64,000 nucleotides of DNA from assembly GCF_008801575.1 (NCBI RefSeq), contig NZ_VZPL01000007.1:62001-126000 (forward strand), in the 5' to 3' direction. Below the pieces are notes generated by a model. That model was not told where the DNA came from. It was given only the letters and a program-made list of their open reading frames with translations, and ran no database searches. Source of the DNA: Xanthomonas cissicola (GTDB lineage: Bacteria > Pseudomonadota > Gammaproteobacteria > Xanthomonadales > Xanthomonadaceae). Positions 44,861 to 53,842 of the stretch are shown in pieces. The translations under genes and the position numbers were made by a program. The first letter of the stretch is position 1. Each line of letters opens with the position of its first letter.

Positions 44861-46186
44861 CTACACCTCACGCAACGCCGTGGTAATCGGCAGACGCGCG
44901 GCACGCAGCGCGGGAAACAGCCCGCCCACCAGGCCGATGCCCAGCGCCCATTTCAGCCCGCTCCATAGCAGCTCCGGCGAGACCTTGAACTGGAACACCA
45001 CCTGGCTGAAGTTGCTGCCCAGCGTGGAGACGGTGTAGCCGTTGAACACCGCCCAGGCAATCGCGCCGCCCAGCAGCCCGCCCAGCAGTGCCAGCAGCAT
45101 GGTTTCCAGCATCAGCGCCATGATCACCGGCGTGCCACGGAAGCCGATCGCACGCATGGTGGCGATCTCGCGCGCGCGCGTGGCCACCGCCGCATACATC
45201 GTGTTGAGCGCGCCGAATACCGCGCCCACTGCCATGATCGCCCCGATCACCGTGCCCAGGATGTTGATCAACTTGTTCAAGCCGCCGCCCTGCTTGCCGT
45301 AGTAGGCGCGGGTGGTTTCCACATCCAGCTTGAGCCGCGGATCGGCGGCCATGGCGGTCTTGAACGCGCTGAAGCCTGCCTTGCCGTTGGTGCGCACGCT
45401 GATCGACTGATAGGCGCTCCGGTTGTAGGTGGTGGCCAGCGTCTGCGCGTCGGTCCACAGCTCCGAATCGTGCGCATCGCCGGAGGCGAACACGCCCACC
45501 ACGGTCCATTGCTGGCTGCCAAGCGTGAGTGTCTTGCCCAGCTCCAGTCCGCGGAACTGGTTCAACGCGCCCTTGCCCACCACCATTTCGCGCAGGCCGG
45601 TGTTGAAGCGGCGGCCTTGCACGATCTTGACCTTGTCATGCACGGCCCAGGCCTGTTCGCCCACGCCACGCAGTTGTGCGTTGACGTCGGTGCCGTCGGA
45701 GCGGGAGGCGATGTTCACCACTTGCGAGAGTTCCGGCGACAGCATCGGGCGGCCGTTGGCATCGGCGGTGATGCCGGGCAGGCTGCCGATCAGCGGCACC
45801 AGGTCGCGGGTGATCACCGAGTTGGTCTCCGCCTGCGAACCGCCGCGCAGGACGATCGCGGTGGTCTCGTCGCCGGTGCTGTTGAGCGTGGCCTGGAAGC
45901 CTTGGCCCATCGCCAGCATCGCCACCAGCACGCCGACCACGCCGGCGATGCCGACCACGATCACCGAGCTGGACCCCCAGCGCTGCGGCAACGTGGCGAT
46001 GCCGATGCGTGCGGCAGCCAGCGAGAGCCGCCCGCTGCGTGTGACCACCAGCCACACCGCCAGCAATCCACCGATCGGCAGCAGCACCAACCACGGCAGT
46101 GCGATCCAGGCAGCCAGCCCGATTGCCAGCAGCACGACCGACAGCGCGTTGACCCCACGATCTTTCCATTTGCGTTGCATGTGCAT
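44861..46186 (-). CDS. ABC transporter permease, FtsX/MacB-like (second)
   Basis: 441 residues. Four membrane helices: one pair near the N-terminus (SVVLLAIGLAAWIALPWLVLLPIGG), a large periplasmic MacB-PCD-like region between about 90 and 300, and C-terminal FtsX-domain helices (IGAIMAVGAVFGALNTMYAAVATRARE). It belongs to a lolCDE/macAB-type exporter with the upstream permease, ATPase and membrane-fusion protein. MHM at the start: either methionine is possible. It ends in LPITTALREV, the family C-terminus. Confidence 0.9.
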   Translation of the reverse strand: MHMQRKWKDRGVNALSVVLLAIGLAAWIALPWLVLLPIGGLLAVWLVVTRSGRLSLAAARIGIATLPQRWGSSSVIVVGIAGVVGVLVAMLAMGQGFQATLNSTGDETTAIVLRGGSQAETNSVITRDLVPLIGSLPGITADANGRPMLSPELSQVVNIASRSDGTDVNAQLRGVGEQAWAVHDKVKIVQGRRFNTGLREMVVGKGALNQFRGLELGKTLTLGSQQWTVVGVFASGDAHDSELWTDAQTLATTYNRSAYQSISVRTNGKAGFSAFKTAMAADPRLKLDVETTRAYYGKQGGGLNKLINILGTVIGAIMAVGAVFGALNTMYAAVATRAREIATMRAIGFRGTPVIMALMLETMLLALLGGLLGGAIAWAVFNGYTVSTLGSNFSQVVFQFKVSPELLWSGLKWALGIGLVGGLFPALRAARLPITTALREV

Positions 46187-46193
46187 GCTCCTG

Positions 46194-47354
46194 TCAGCGG
46201 CCGGCGAGTGCATCGACGATCTTCAAGCGCTGCGCGCGTAATGCCGGCAGCACACCCACCACGATGCCGATACCGGCCATCAGCCCGACCGCGACCAACC
46301 AGGTCTGCAGCGGCACGCTCTGGGTCGGCATCAGGCCACCGCTGCGCGCGGCAACCGCCGGGATCACCAGCGCCGCCAGCCCCATGCCGATCAAACCGCC
46401 CAGGCCGATCAGCAACATCGACTCCACCATCACCAGGCTCAGCACGGTGCGGTCCTGAAAGCCCAGCGTCTTGAGCGTGGCCAGCTCCGGAATCCGCTCG
46501 CGCACGGCCTGCGCCATAGTGTTGCCGGTCAGCAACAGCAAGGTGAAAAACACCGCGGCCATGATCGAGGTGACGATCAGGCCGATATCGGCGAACTGTT
46601 TGACGAAGGCCTGCTGGAACGCCGACTCGGTCTGCGACTTGGTTTCATGGTCGGAGTTGGCCGACAACGCATCGATGGCCTGCGCCACGCGCGATGCCTG
46701 GTCGGCATTGCGCAGCGTCACCGTGTACCAACTCACCCTGCTTTTGATGTAGTCGTTGGACTCGTCGAAGTACTTCCAGTTCATCATCAACTGGCGTTCC
46801 TGGTTGGCGGCCACCGTGCGGTCTTTCATGCGGAAGATGCCGACCAGTTGCAGCGGCCAGTCGTTGCTGCCGCCGCGCGGAAAGATGGTGGCCTGCAGCG
46901 GGATGGTGTCGCCGATCTTCCAGCCATTTTCCTTGGCCAGGCTTTCACCAACGATCGCGCCGGTGCGTGTGCTCTGGAAGGCTTTGAGCTGATCCTTGGG
47001 CAACTGATATTCGCTGTACACATCGAAGAAATTGGGCGCCACCGAAAAATTCGGGAAGAAGTTCTTCGGGTCGCGGTAGATGCCGCCGAACCACATTGCC
47101 GAGGTCACATCGCGCACGCCCGGCACGCTGCGGATCTGGTTTTCCAGAGTGATCGGCAACGATTGGGTGATCGACAGGCGCGATGCCACCACCAGCCGGT
47201 CCACGCCGCTGACGCTGCCACCGGAGGTGAAGGCCACGCGCACCGAATCGAGCATGCCGAACAATAAAAACGCCGCGACCACCGAGAGCAAGGTCAGCAA
47301 GGTGCGGGTCCTGCTGCGGAACAATTGCGCCCATACCAGCGAGAGATACTTCAT
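46194..47354 (-). CDS. ABC transporter permease, FtsX/MacB-like (first)
   Basis: 386 residues. [32 protein letters not shown] begins with the first helix, then a periplasmic region, then three C-terminal helices ([55 protein letters not shown]). It has the FtsX domain signature. It lies 7 bases upstream of the second permease and 12 downstream of the ATPase, so the three form one operon. Confidence 0.92.
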   Translation of the reverse strand: MKYLSLVWAQLFRSRTRTLLTLLSVVAAFLLFGMLDSVRVAFTSGGSVSGVDRLVVASRLSITQSLPITLENQIRSVPGVRDVTSAMWFGGIYRDPKNFFPNFSVAPNFFDVYSEYQLPKDQLKAFQSTRTGAIVGESLAKENGWKIGDTIPLQATIFPRGGSNDWPLQLVGIFRMKDRTVAANQERQLMMNWKYFDESNDYIKSRVSWYTVTLRNADQASRVAQAIDALSANSDHETKSQTESAFQQAFVKQFADIGLIVTSIMAAVFFTLLLLTGNTMAQAVRERIPELATLKTLGFQDRTVLSLVMVESMLLIGLGGLIGMGLAALVIPAVAARSGGLMPTQSVPLQTWLVAVGLMAGIGIVVGVLPALRAQRLKIVDALAGR

Positions 47355-47366
47355 GGCAGCGCTCCC

Positions 47367-48056
47367 TTACAGTGCAAGCGGCGCGTCGGCCAGCTCGCCC
47401 TTGTCCAGATGGATGGTGTGGGTGGCGTATTCGGCGGCCTTGGGGTCGTGGGTGACCATCACGATGGTCTTGCCGTGTTCGCGGTTGAGCTCCTGCAGCA
47501 GGCGCAGGATTTCTTCGGCGTTGTGGCGGTCCAGATCGCCGGTGGGCTCGTCGCAGATCAGGAAGGTGGGATCAGAGACGATTGCGCGCGCAATCGCCAC
47601 GCGTTGCTGCTGTCCGCCAGACAATTCGCTGGGCTTATGGTTGCGGCGCTCCTGCAGGCCGACCAGGGTCAATGCGATCTCGGCATTGCGCTTGCGTTGG
47701 GCGGCATTGAGCGAAGTGAGCAGCAACGGCAGCTCCACGTTCTTCTGCGCGGTGAGCATCGGCATCAGGTTGTAAAATTGGAATACGAAACCGACGTGGT
47801 GACTGCGCCAGGTCGCCAGCTGACCGCCGCTCATGCGGTCGATGCGCTCGCCTTCGATCTCGATCTCACCCCCGCTGGGGTTGTCCAGCCCGCCGATCAG
47901 GTTGAGCAAGGTGGTCTTGCCCGACCCGGACGGGCCCATCAACGCAACGAAGTCGCCGCTGGCGATTTCCAGATCGATGCCGTGCAGCACCTGCACCTGC
48001 TCGGGCCCGCGTTGGTAGGTCTTGGTGATGTTGCGCAAACTGACGAGAGCGGACAT
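47367..48056 (-). CDS. ABC transporter ATP-binding protein, MacB/LolD type
   Basis: 229 residues. Walker [12 protein letters not shown]-loop region, ABC signature [14 protein letters not shown], Walker [13 protein letters not shown] and the H-loop VTHD. The GDLD after Walker B and the short size match the LolD/MacB subfamily. The start at 48056 has CCAGGAGTTGCC before it; longer frames upstream are shadows. It energises the two permeases encoded immediately downstream. Confidence 0.95.
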   Translation of the reverse strand: MSALVSLRNITKTYQRGPEQVQVLHGIDLEIASGDFVALMGPSGSGKTTLLNLIGGLDNPSGGEIEIEGERIDRMSGGQLATWRSHHVGFVFQFYNLMPMLTAQKNVELPLLLTSLNAAQRKRNAEIALTLVGLQERRNHKPSELSGGQQQRVAIARAIVSDPTFLICDEPTGDLDRHNAEEILRLLQELNREHGKTIVMVTHDPKAAEYATHTIHLDKGELADAPLAL

Positions 48057-48432
48057 GGCAACTCCTGGCGGTGCGATGGAAGAGATGAAGCAGTGCGCAG
48101 AGCGACTGCGGATGTGATGCGGCACTGCAGTGACACGGCGAGCTGAAATGCGATGAAGCGATGTGGCGGGTGCAGGCAAGGCATCGACTGCTGTGACGAC
48201 CCATGTACGGCGCACGTTGCCGATGCCTGAAACGTGCGTGCGGCGACATTGGCTGAAAATGTTGACGAACATCGCAACCGCAGATGCGCAAGCACACAGT
48301 CGCCACCGCGTGACTGGATTTCAACGGCGTCTGTCGCAGCGCGGCGCAGGCGCCTGCACCGCTGCCGTTTCCATCAACGCCCTTTTCCGTGCCCGTTGAG
48401 CGGTTGCTGCGTGCGCTGTCTTTGGGTGTGCG
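48057..48432. other. Spacer between fusion-protein gene and ATPase gene
   Basis: 376 bases within an otherwise compact transport cluster. No credible gene. GCGCACGTTGCCGATGC... shows imperfect dyads around 48210-48250. The gap suggests a second promoter for the ATPase and permeases. Confidence 0.45.
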
Positions 48433-49677
48433 TTACTCGGTCGCGTTCGGCTCTGCTTCGGTCACCTTGTCGCCATCCTTCAAGGCTTGCGGCGGATCCA
48501 GTACCACGCTGTCGCCCGCGGCCAGGCCGGAGAGCACCTGCCTGTCTTCGCCCATCACCATCCCGGTGGTGACGGCATGCGCGCTGACGGTGTTGTGCTC
48601 GCCGACCACGAACGCGACCGTACGCGTGTCGCGCTCCACCAGTGCGGTGGCCGGGATGCGCACGCCTTGCGGCCTGGCTGCCTGCTGCGGTTTGGCCTGC
48701 TCCAGAAAGCTGACCCGCACACCCATTTCCGGCACGATGCGCGGGTCCTTGACCTTGAGCGCCACGCGCACTTTCACCGTGGCCTTGCCGCGGTCTGCGG
48801 TGGGGATGATGGCGATGACCTCGCCTGGAATCTTCCACTCCGGGTAGGCATTGAGCACCGCTTCCACCGGCATCTTGGGTTGCACGCGGCCGATGTAGGA
48901 CTCACCCACTTCCACCTCGATTTCCAGCGATTCCATGTCCACGATGGTGCCGATACCGGTGCGGGTGAAGCCGCCACCGGCCGACAACGGCGAGACGACT
49001 TCGCCAGGCTGCGCTGCTTTGGCCGTCACCACGCCGGCAAACGGCGCGCGCACCACATTGAAGTCCGAGCGGATACCGGCAATGGCCAGCTGGTCGGAGG
49101 CGACCTGCACGTTGCGCTGGGCGTTCTGCAGCTGCGCGCGCAAGGCATCGCGCTGCGCAATGGCCTGGTCGTATTGCGAACGCGACACCAGCTGCGCACC
49201 CACCAACGATTGCAGGCGCGTGGCATCGGCATTGGCCACCGCCAGCTGCGCCTGCATGTTGTCGACCTGGCTGCGTGCGGCCGACAACTGCGAGGCCGAC
49301 AAACTACGCTGCGCATCGGCATCGAGCGGGTCGAGCGTGGCCATCACCTGGCCTTGTTCGACGCGCATGCCTTCCTCGATCATCACCTCGCGCACCTTGC
49401 CGGTGACCTGCGCCGACACGGTTGCCATGCGTCGTGCCACCACATAGCCGGAGGCGTCCAGCACCGATGCGCTGCTGCTGCCGGCGCTGATCGCCACCAC
49501 CGGCGCGGTCTGCACCTTCACCATCGGGCGGCGCGTGAACCACCACGCGGCGGCGGCCAATACGATGACGACGATCACTGCGGCGAGGATCCAGCCGGTA
49601 CGGCGGGCGGGCGGCGGCGTGGCGGAGCGCTGGCGGTCGATGCGGAGTTGCTTGAGCAGATCGGCGGAAGTGTTCAT
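48433..49677 (-). CDS. Periplasmic membrane-fusion protein (MacA/HlyD-like)
   Basis: 414 residues. One N-terminal membrane helix (WILAAVIVVIVLAAAAWWF), a coiled-coil hairpin (SLSASQLSAARSQVDNMQAQLAVA...), flanking lipoyl halves (ATVSAQVTGKVREVMIEEG and VRAPFAGVVTAKAAQPGEV) and a beta-barrel part. It is the adaptor for the ABC permeases on the same strand, as MacA is for MacB. The start at 49677 is the ATG before the cytosolic leader. Confidence 0.92.
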   Translation of the reverse strand: MNTSADLLKQLRIDRQRSATPPPARRTGWILAAVIVVIVLAAAAWWFTRRPMVKVQTAPVVAISAGSSSASVLDASGYVVARRMATVSAQVTGKVREVMIEEGMRVEQGQVMATLDPLDADAQRSLSASQLSAARSQVDNMQAQLAVANADATRLQSLVGAQLVSRSQYDQAIAQRDALRAQLQNAQRNVQVASDQLAIAGIRSDFNVVRAPFAGVVTAKAAQPGEVVSPLSAGGGFTRTGIGTIVDMESLEIEVEVGESYIGRVQPKMPVEAVLNAYPEWKIPGEVIAIIPTADRGKATVKVRVALKVKDPRIVPEMGVRVSFLEQAKPQQAARPQGVRIPATALVERDTRTVAFVVGEHNTVSAHAVTTGMVMGEDRQVLSGLAAGDSVVLDPPQALKDGDKVTEAEPNATE

Positions 49678-50126
49678 CGATGACCAGGACGGAAGGCTGC
49701 GCGAAATGTGACCGGTCTGCGGGCGACGCCGCAAGCTGCCGGAAGTCACCAACTGCGGTGGGGCGACGAACGGTCGATGCGCCGATGCCGCCGCCAGATG
49801 GTGCGCAGCATGCGGTCAGCGCGGCGCGCTCACCAGTGACAGCTGTCATCTGCAAATCATGACATCGGCGACTAGTGCGCCAATGCTGCGGGCGGCCATG
49901 CTGGAGGCTCCTCGGCAACCCGTGACCGGCATGCTTTCCTTGCATATGCGAACCGCGCGTGTCTGGCTTGCGCCTGCGCAGGCGAATTGCAGCCTCGGTG
50001 GGCGATCGCATCGCAGCAGTTACCAGCAGCATGCATGAGGCCGCTCACCCCTATCGTCCTGCGCGCAGCCGCACGCAGACGGGCCCGGCAGTGGCAGAAT
50101 CCGCTCACCCACACGGATCTTCGCTG
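49678..50126. other. Divergent promoter region, exporter and two-component genes
   Basis: 449 bases separating the fusion-protein gene from the kinase gene. It contains the dyad listed separately and otherwise no gene of normal composition. Confidence 0.55.
49837..49864. promoter_or_regulatory. Candidate operator, three TGACA half-sites
   Basis: TGACAGCTGTCA is a perfect 12-bp palindrome, and TGTCAT-N9-ATGACA overlaps it, giving half-sites at 49837, 49844 and 49860. NarL/FixJ-family regulators bind such inverted repeats. It lies 160 bases before the fusion-protein start and 263 before the kinase start, so it may control the divergent exporter and itself (inference). Confidence 0.5.
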
Positions 50127-51308
50127 ATGCACCTCCGGTTTCCCGCATGGCTTCGTCCCGCCGCCAGTTCGCAGGTTGCCGCGCGGCTGGCGCAGGGGCA
50201 ATCGCCGTGGATGGATAGCGTGCACCTGTTTTGGTCGGCCTGGGTGTTCGTGGTGCCGGCGTTTTCTGCGCGTGGCTACGATAGCACCTGGCTGTTGTGC
50301 ACGCTGGCGTCTTATCCGGTGTTTGTGCTGCTCTACGCACGCATGTTGCTGGCGCCGCGCGGCACCTTGTACCGCTATGCCTGGGCGATGGCGGCGCTGA
50401 GTGCTGCCTTGCTGCCGGTGTACTCGGCGGGGCTCAGCTATTTCGTCTTCGCCTGCCTGACCTTGCGCCCCTCCACGCGGCATGCGTTGTGGCGGCACTT
50501 TGCGATGTTGCTGCTGATGAACGCCTTGTACCTGAGCTGGGCGCGCTGGCTCGGGTTGAGCATGCAGGCGCTGGTGTGGATGCCGGTGACGGTGCTGGGC
50601 ATGGCGGCCGTGGGCGCGGTGTACAGCATCAACGAACGCAAGGACGCGTTGCTGCGCCTGTCGCAGGACGAAGTCCGTCGGCTGGCGGCCACCGCCGAAC
50701 GTGAGCGCATCGGCCGCGACCTGCACGATCTGCTTGGCCACACCTTGTCGCTGGTGGCGCTCAAATCCGATCTGGCCGCGCGCCTGATCGAGCGCGACCC
50801 GCAGGCCGCACGCAACGAGATCGATGCGGTGGCGCAGGTCTCGCGCGAGGCGCTGGCGCAGGTACGACGCGCGGTCACCGGCATCCGTTCTGCCGGCCTG
50901 GTTGCCGAACTGGCATCGGCGCGCGTGCTGCTGGACCTGGACGGCATTGCGCTGGAGCAACAACTGGAGCCACTGGCGTTGCCGCCCGAGCACGAAACCG
51001 CGCTTGCGTTGGTCGTGCGCGAGGCGGCCACCAATGTGCAGCGCCACGCCCAGGCAAAACGCGTGCGTGTGCAGCTGCACGCGCACGGCGAGCAGGCGGT
51101 GCTGGAGATCACCGATGACGGCCGCGGTGGCGTGATCGTGCCTGGCAACGGCCTGGACGGCATGCGCGCACGCCTGCACAGCCTGGGTGGCGCGTTGGAT
51201 GTGCAGGCCTTGCCACGCGGCATGCGATTGCGCGCCAGTCTGCCGTTGCCGCGGCCTGCGGTCGTTGCCGCAACGCCGTCGCCGCCGGTGATGCCGCAGT
51301 CGCTTTAA
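50127..51308 (+). CDS. DesK/LiaS-type sensor histidine kinase
   Basis: 393 residues. Five or six N-terminal membrane helices (about 35-165) with little periplasmic sequence, as in DesK-type intramembrane sensors, then a HisKA_3 H-box ERIGRDLHDLLGHTLSLVALK and a HATPase_c domain (VVREAATNVQRHAQA, DDGRGGV, GNGLDGMRARL). Partner of the response regulator 84 bases downstream. The start is the ATG at 50127 because upstream codons have no protein character. The stimulus is unknown, likely a membrane-active compound given the exporter opposite. Confidence 0.9.
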   Translation: MHLRFPAWLRPAASSQVAARLAQGQSPWMDSVHLFWSAWVFVVPAFSARGYDSTWLLCTLASYPVFVLLYARMLLAPRGTLYRYAWAMAALSAALLPVYSAGLSYFVFACLTLRPSTRHALWRHFAMLLLMNALYLSWARWLGLSMQALVWMPVTVLGMAAVGAVYSINERKDALLRLSQDEVRRLAATAERERIGRDLHDLLGHTLSLVALKSDLAARLIERDPQAARNEIDAVAQVSREALAQVRRAVTGIRSAGLVAELASARVLLDLDGIALEQQLEPLALPPEHETALALVVREAATNVQRHAQAKRVRVQLHAHGEQAVLEITDDGRGGVIVPGNGLDGMRARLHSLGGALDVQALPRGMRLRASLPLPRPAVVAATPSPPVMPQSL

Positions 51309-51392
51309 CGCGCCCTGGTTGCGCTGCCAAGTGCACGGCATGCGTCGGCGCTGTTATTGTGCGCAACCGTTGCATGCATACGAGCGCGACCG

Positions 51393-51995
51393 ATGATCCG
51401 GGTGTTGTTGGCGGAAGACCAAGCCTTGCTGCGTGGCGCGCTGGTGGCCTTGCTCGGGCTGGAGGACGATATCGCGGTGGTCGGCAGCGCCGGCGATGGC
51501 GAAAGCGCATGGCGCGAGCTGCAGCGCCTGCAGCCGGACGTGCTGGTCACCGATATCGAGATGCCCGGCCTGACCGGGCTGGAACTGGCGCAGCGGATCC
51601 AGCGGCAGGCGCTGCCGGTACGGGTCATGATCGTCACCACGTTCGCGCGTCCGGGATTTTTGCGCCGTGCGCTGGATGCCGGCGTGGCCGGGTATCTGCT
51701 CAAGGATGCGCCCGCCGAACAACTGGTCGATGCGTTACGGCAGGTGCATCGCGGCGGGCGAGTGATCGACCCGCAGCTGGCCATCGATGCGTGGGTGGAA
51801 GCAGACCCCTTGAGCGAACGCGAACGAACCGTGCTGCGGCTGGCTGGCGAAGGCCGCTCCGCCAGCGAGATTGCCCAACAGTTGCAGCTCTCGCACGGCA
51901 CGGTGCGCAATTACTTGTCCGAATGCATCGGCAAACTGGGCGTGGCCAATCGCATCGAAGCCTATCGCCTAGCGCGGCAGAAGGGCTGGTTGTAG
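51393..51995 (+). CDS. NarL/FixJ-family response regulator (DesR type)
   Basis: 200 residues. Receiver domain with acid pair AEDQ, phospho-acceptor aspartate in VTDIEMPG and lysine in LLKDAP. C-terminal LuxR-type helix-turn-helix LSERERTVLRLAGEGRSASEIAQQLQLSHGTVRNYL. It is the cognate regulator of the kinase just upstream. The start overlaps a run without strong ribosome site; the first methionine before IRVLLAEDQ is chosen. Confidence 0.92.
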   Translation: MIRVLLAEDQALLRGALVALLGLEDDIAVVGSAGDGESAWRELQRLQPDVLVTDIEMPGLTGLELAQRIQRQALPVRVMIVTTFARPGFLRRALDAGVAGYLLKDAPAEQLVDALRQVHRGGRVIDPQLAIDAWVEADPLSERERTVLRLAGEGRSASEIAQQLQLSHGTVRNYLSECIGKLGVANRIEAYRLARQKGWL

Positions 51996-52211
51996 CGCGA
52001 CCGTTCGACGGATCGCGTCTGCGCGCGTGGGCCTTGCGTTGCCGGGTGCGGCGTTGCTCGCAGAAGCGATGCGATCGCACCAGGCTGCAGCCACTGAAGC
52101 GGTGGCATCCGTTACATCGGCAAGCGATCCACAGCGATTCCAAATGCCGGCCAAAGCATGCCAGCCGCGCGCAGGTACACTGCACAGCATCGAAAACACG
52201 GCGAGCGATGC

Positions 52212-53000
52212 ATGAAATGTCTGTGGCTGTCGGGCCTGCTGCTGGTGTGCGCCTTCAACGCTTCCGCCGAGCAATACAAGATATTGGTGGCTGCCATTCC
52301 CAACCAGTATCACCACGACTATATCCCCGTGGCCAAGCCGCAATTCGAAGCGATGGCGCGCAAGCATTATGTCGAGATGGTATGGGCGTGGAACGCCAAG
52401 GCGTTCGATGGCGACCTGTCGCAATACGCGGCCATCGTATTGCTCAATACGCCGGCCACCGATCTGGACCCGACGCAGCGGGCCAACTTTCAAAAATACG
52501 TGCGTAACGGCGGCGGCGTGGTTGCGGTGCACAAGGCCTTTGCGATCAAACGCGGGGACTGGGAGTGGTACGACCACATGATCGGCCGCTCGTTCCGCAC
52601 GCACCCTTACATGCAAACGGCGATGGTGGATGTGGCCGACGCCAATTTCCCGGCCACTGCCGGCCTGCCCAAGCGCTGGGTGTGGAGCGACGAATGGTAC
52701 GAATACGATCCGCCCTACAGCGACGATCTGGTCACGCTGCTCACCGTCGACGAACGCAGTTACGACCCCACCCTGATCTGGCCGGGCCAGGTCGCCAAGG
52801 GCATGGGCCAACAGCACCCGGTGGCGTGGTACCACCATTTCGAAGGTGGCCGCGTCTTCGCCACTGCACTAGGCCATCTGGCCGAAGCCTATAACGACCC
52901 ACGCTACCTGGAGCATTTGTACGGTGGGATCTATTGGGCCGCCACCGGCAAGGGCATCGAATCATCTGCGCCAGCGGCCAAAACAAAACGCCAGCACTAG
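52212..53000 (+). CDS. Exported ThuA-like protein
   Basis: 262 residues. Signal peptide WLSGLLLVCAFNASA, then the ThuA fold: a Rossmann-like core with VLLNTPATDLD, GGGVVAVHKAF, H-x-YMQTA, and the HHFEGGRVFATALGHLAEAY ending typical of ThuA/trehalose-utilisation proteins. The role within the glutamine-amidotransferase-like superfamily is unknown; carbohydrate metabolism is likely from the family. Stand-alone, followed by a 12-bp perfect hairpin. Confidence 0.88.
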   Translation: MKCLWLSGLLLVCAFNASAEQYKILVAAIPNQYHHDYIPVAKPQFEAMARKHYVEMVWAWNAKAFDGDLSQYAAIVLLNTPATDLDPTQRANFQKYVRNGGGVVAVHKAFAIKRGDWEWYDHMIGRSFRTHPYMQTAMVDVADANFPATAGLPKRWVWSDEWYEYDPPYSDDLVTLLTVDERSYDPTLIWPGQVAKGMGQQHPVAWYHHFEGGRVFATALGHLAEAYNDPRYLEHLYGGIYWAATGKGIESSAPAAKTKRQH

Positions 53001-53028
53001 CCCTCCCCCCTCGGGAGAGGGGGGAGGG
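53001..53028. terminator. Perfect 12-bp hairpin after the ThuA-like gene
   Basis: CCCTCCCCCCTC pairs with GAGGGGGGAGGG around a GGGA loop, starting the base after the stop codon. There is no T-tract (TATGAGG), so this is a GC-rich stop or mRNA-end structure rather than a textbook intrinsic terminator. Confidence 0.6.
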
Positions 53029-53034
53029 TATGAG

Positions 53035-53249
53035 GCAAAGCCACTCCAGACGGCAGTTAACCCGATGTTTCGTCCGCACCCTCATCCGCCCCTGCGGGGT
53101 ACCTTCTCCCGAGGGGAGAAGGGAACTCAAAGCCCCTCTCCTGCCGGGAGATGGGTTGGGGTGAGGCTACGGGGCAACGCCACTCCAGATGGCGGTTAAC
53201 CCGATGCTTTGCCCGCACCCTCATCCGCCCCTGCGGGGCGCCTTCTCCC
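53035..53249. repeat. Two copies of a 76-bp intergenic repeat, 139 bp apart
   Basis: Copies at 53035-53110 and 53174-53249 share about 85-90% of positions by eye: GCAAAGCCACTCCAGACGG / GCAACGCCACTCCAGATGG at the start, GTTAACCCGATG, and CACCCTCATCCGCCCCTGCG with CCTTCTCCC at the end. The first copy ends in a small hairpin (CTTCTCCC-GAG-GGGAGAAG). Such GC-rich dispersed units are frequent in xanthomonad intergenic DNA. Confidence 0.85.
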
Positions 53250-53299
53250 CCATAAAGGAGGACAATGTCCCGGCGGGAGAGGGTGCCAACACCCACCCA

Positions 53300-53842
53300 T
53301 CACCGCGCAGACCGCTCCCCACGCGCCATGCTGGAAAACACCCCGTCGCGGCGCACCCAGGCATGGAACAACGCCGCGCTCAGATGCCCCAACACGGTGG
53401 TAAATAACAGATACGCCAGCCAACCGTGCGCGCTGCGCAGCCAGGCATACAGCGCAGGGTCGTGCGGTGCGATCGGCGGCAGGTTCGCGCCCGGCCACAG
53501 CACGATCGGGTAGCCGCCGGCCGACAACATCGCCCAGCCGATCAGCGGCATGCCCAGCATCAACGCATACAGCAGCCAGTGCGAGGCGATCGCCGCGGCC
53601 TTCTGCCATGCCGGCAGGTCGGCCGGCAGCGGCGGAGGCTGGTTGCGCAAACGGTTGATCAAGCGCAGCACCGCCAGGATCAGGATCGCGATGCCCAGCG
53701 GGCGATGCAGATCGATCAGCCACGGCCGCTGCGTCACCGAGGCCACCATGCCGACACCGACGAACAGCATGGTCAGGATCATCGCGGCCATCAGCCAATG
53801 CAGCACGCGCGCCGGCAGATTGAAGTGGGTGCGGCGGTTCAT
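53300..53842 (-). CDS. Cytochrome b561-type membrane protein
   Basis: 180 residues with four membrane helices and the usual cytochrome b561 (PF01292) histidines: FNLPARVLHWLMAAMIL, LIDLHRPLGIAILIL, AAIASHWLLYALMLGMP and SAHGWLAYLLFTTVLGHLSAAL. It carries heme b and moves electrons across the inner membrane. It overlaps the upstream catalase-like gene by 4 bases (ATGA), so the two are co-expressed and perhaps functionally joined. Confidence 0.92.
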   Translation of the reverse strand: MNRRTHFNLPARVLHWLMAAMILTMLFVGVGMVASVTQRPWLIDLHRPLGIAILILAVLRLINRLRNQPPPLPADLPAWQKAAAIASHWLLYALMLGMPLIGWAMLSAGGYPIVLWPGANLPPIAPHDPALYAWLRSAHGWLAYLLFTTVLGHLSAALFHAWVRRDGVFSSMARGERSAR

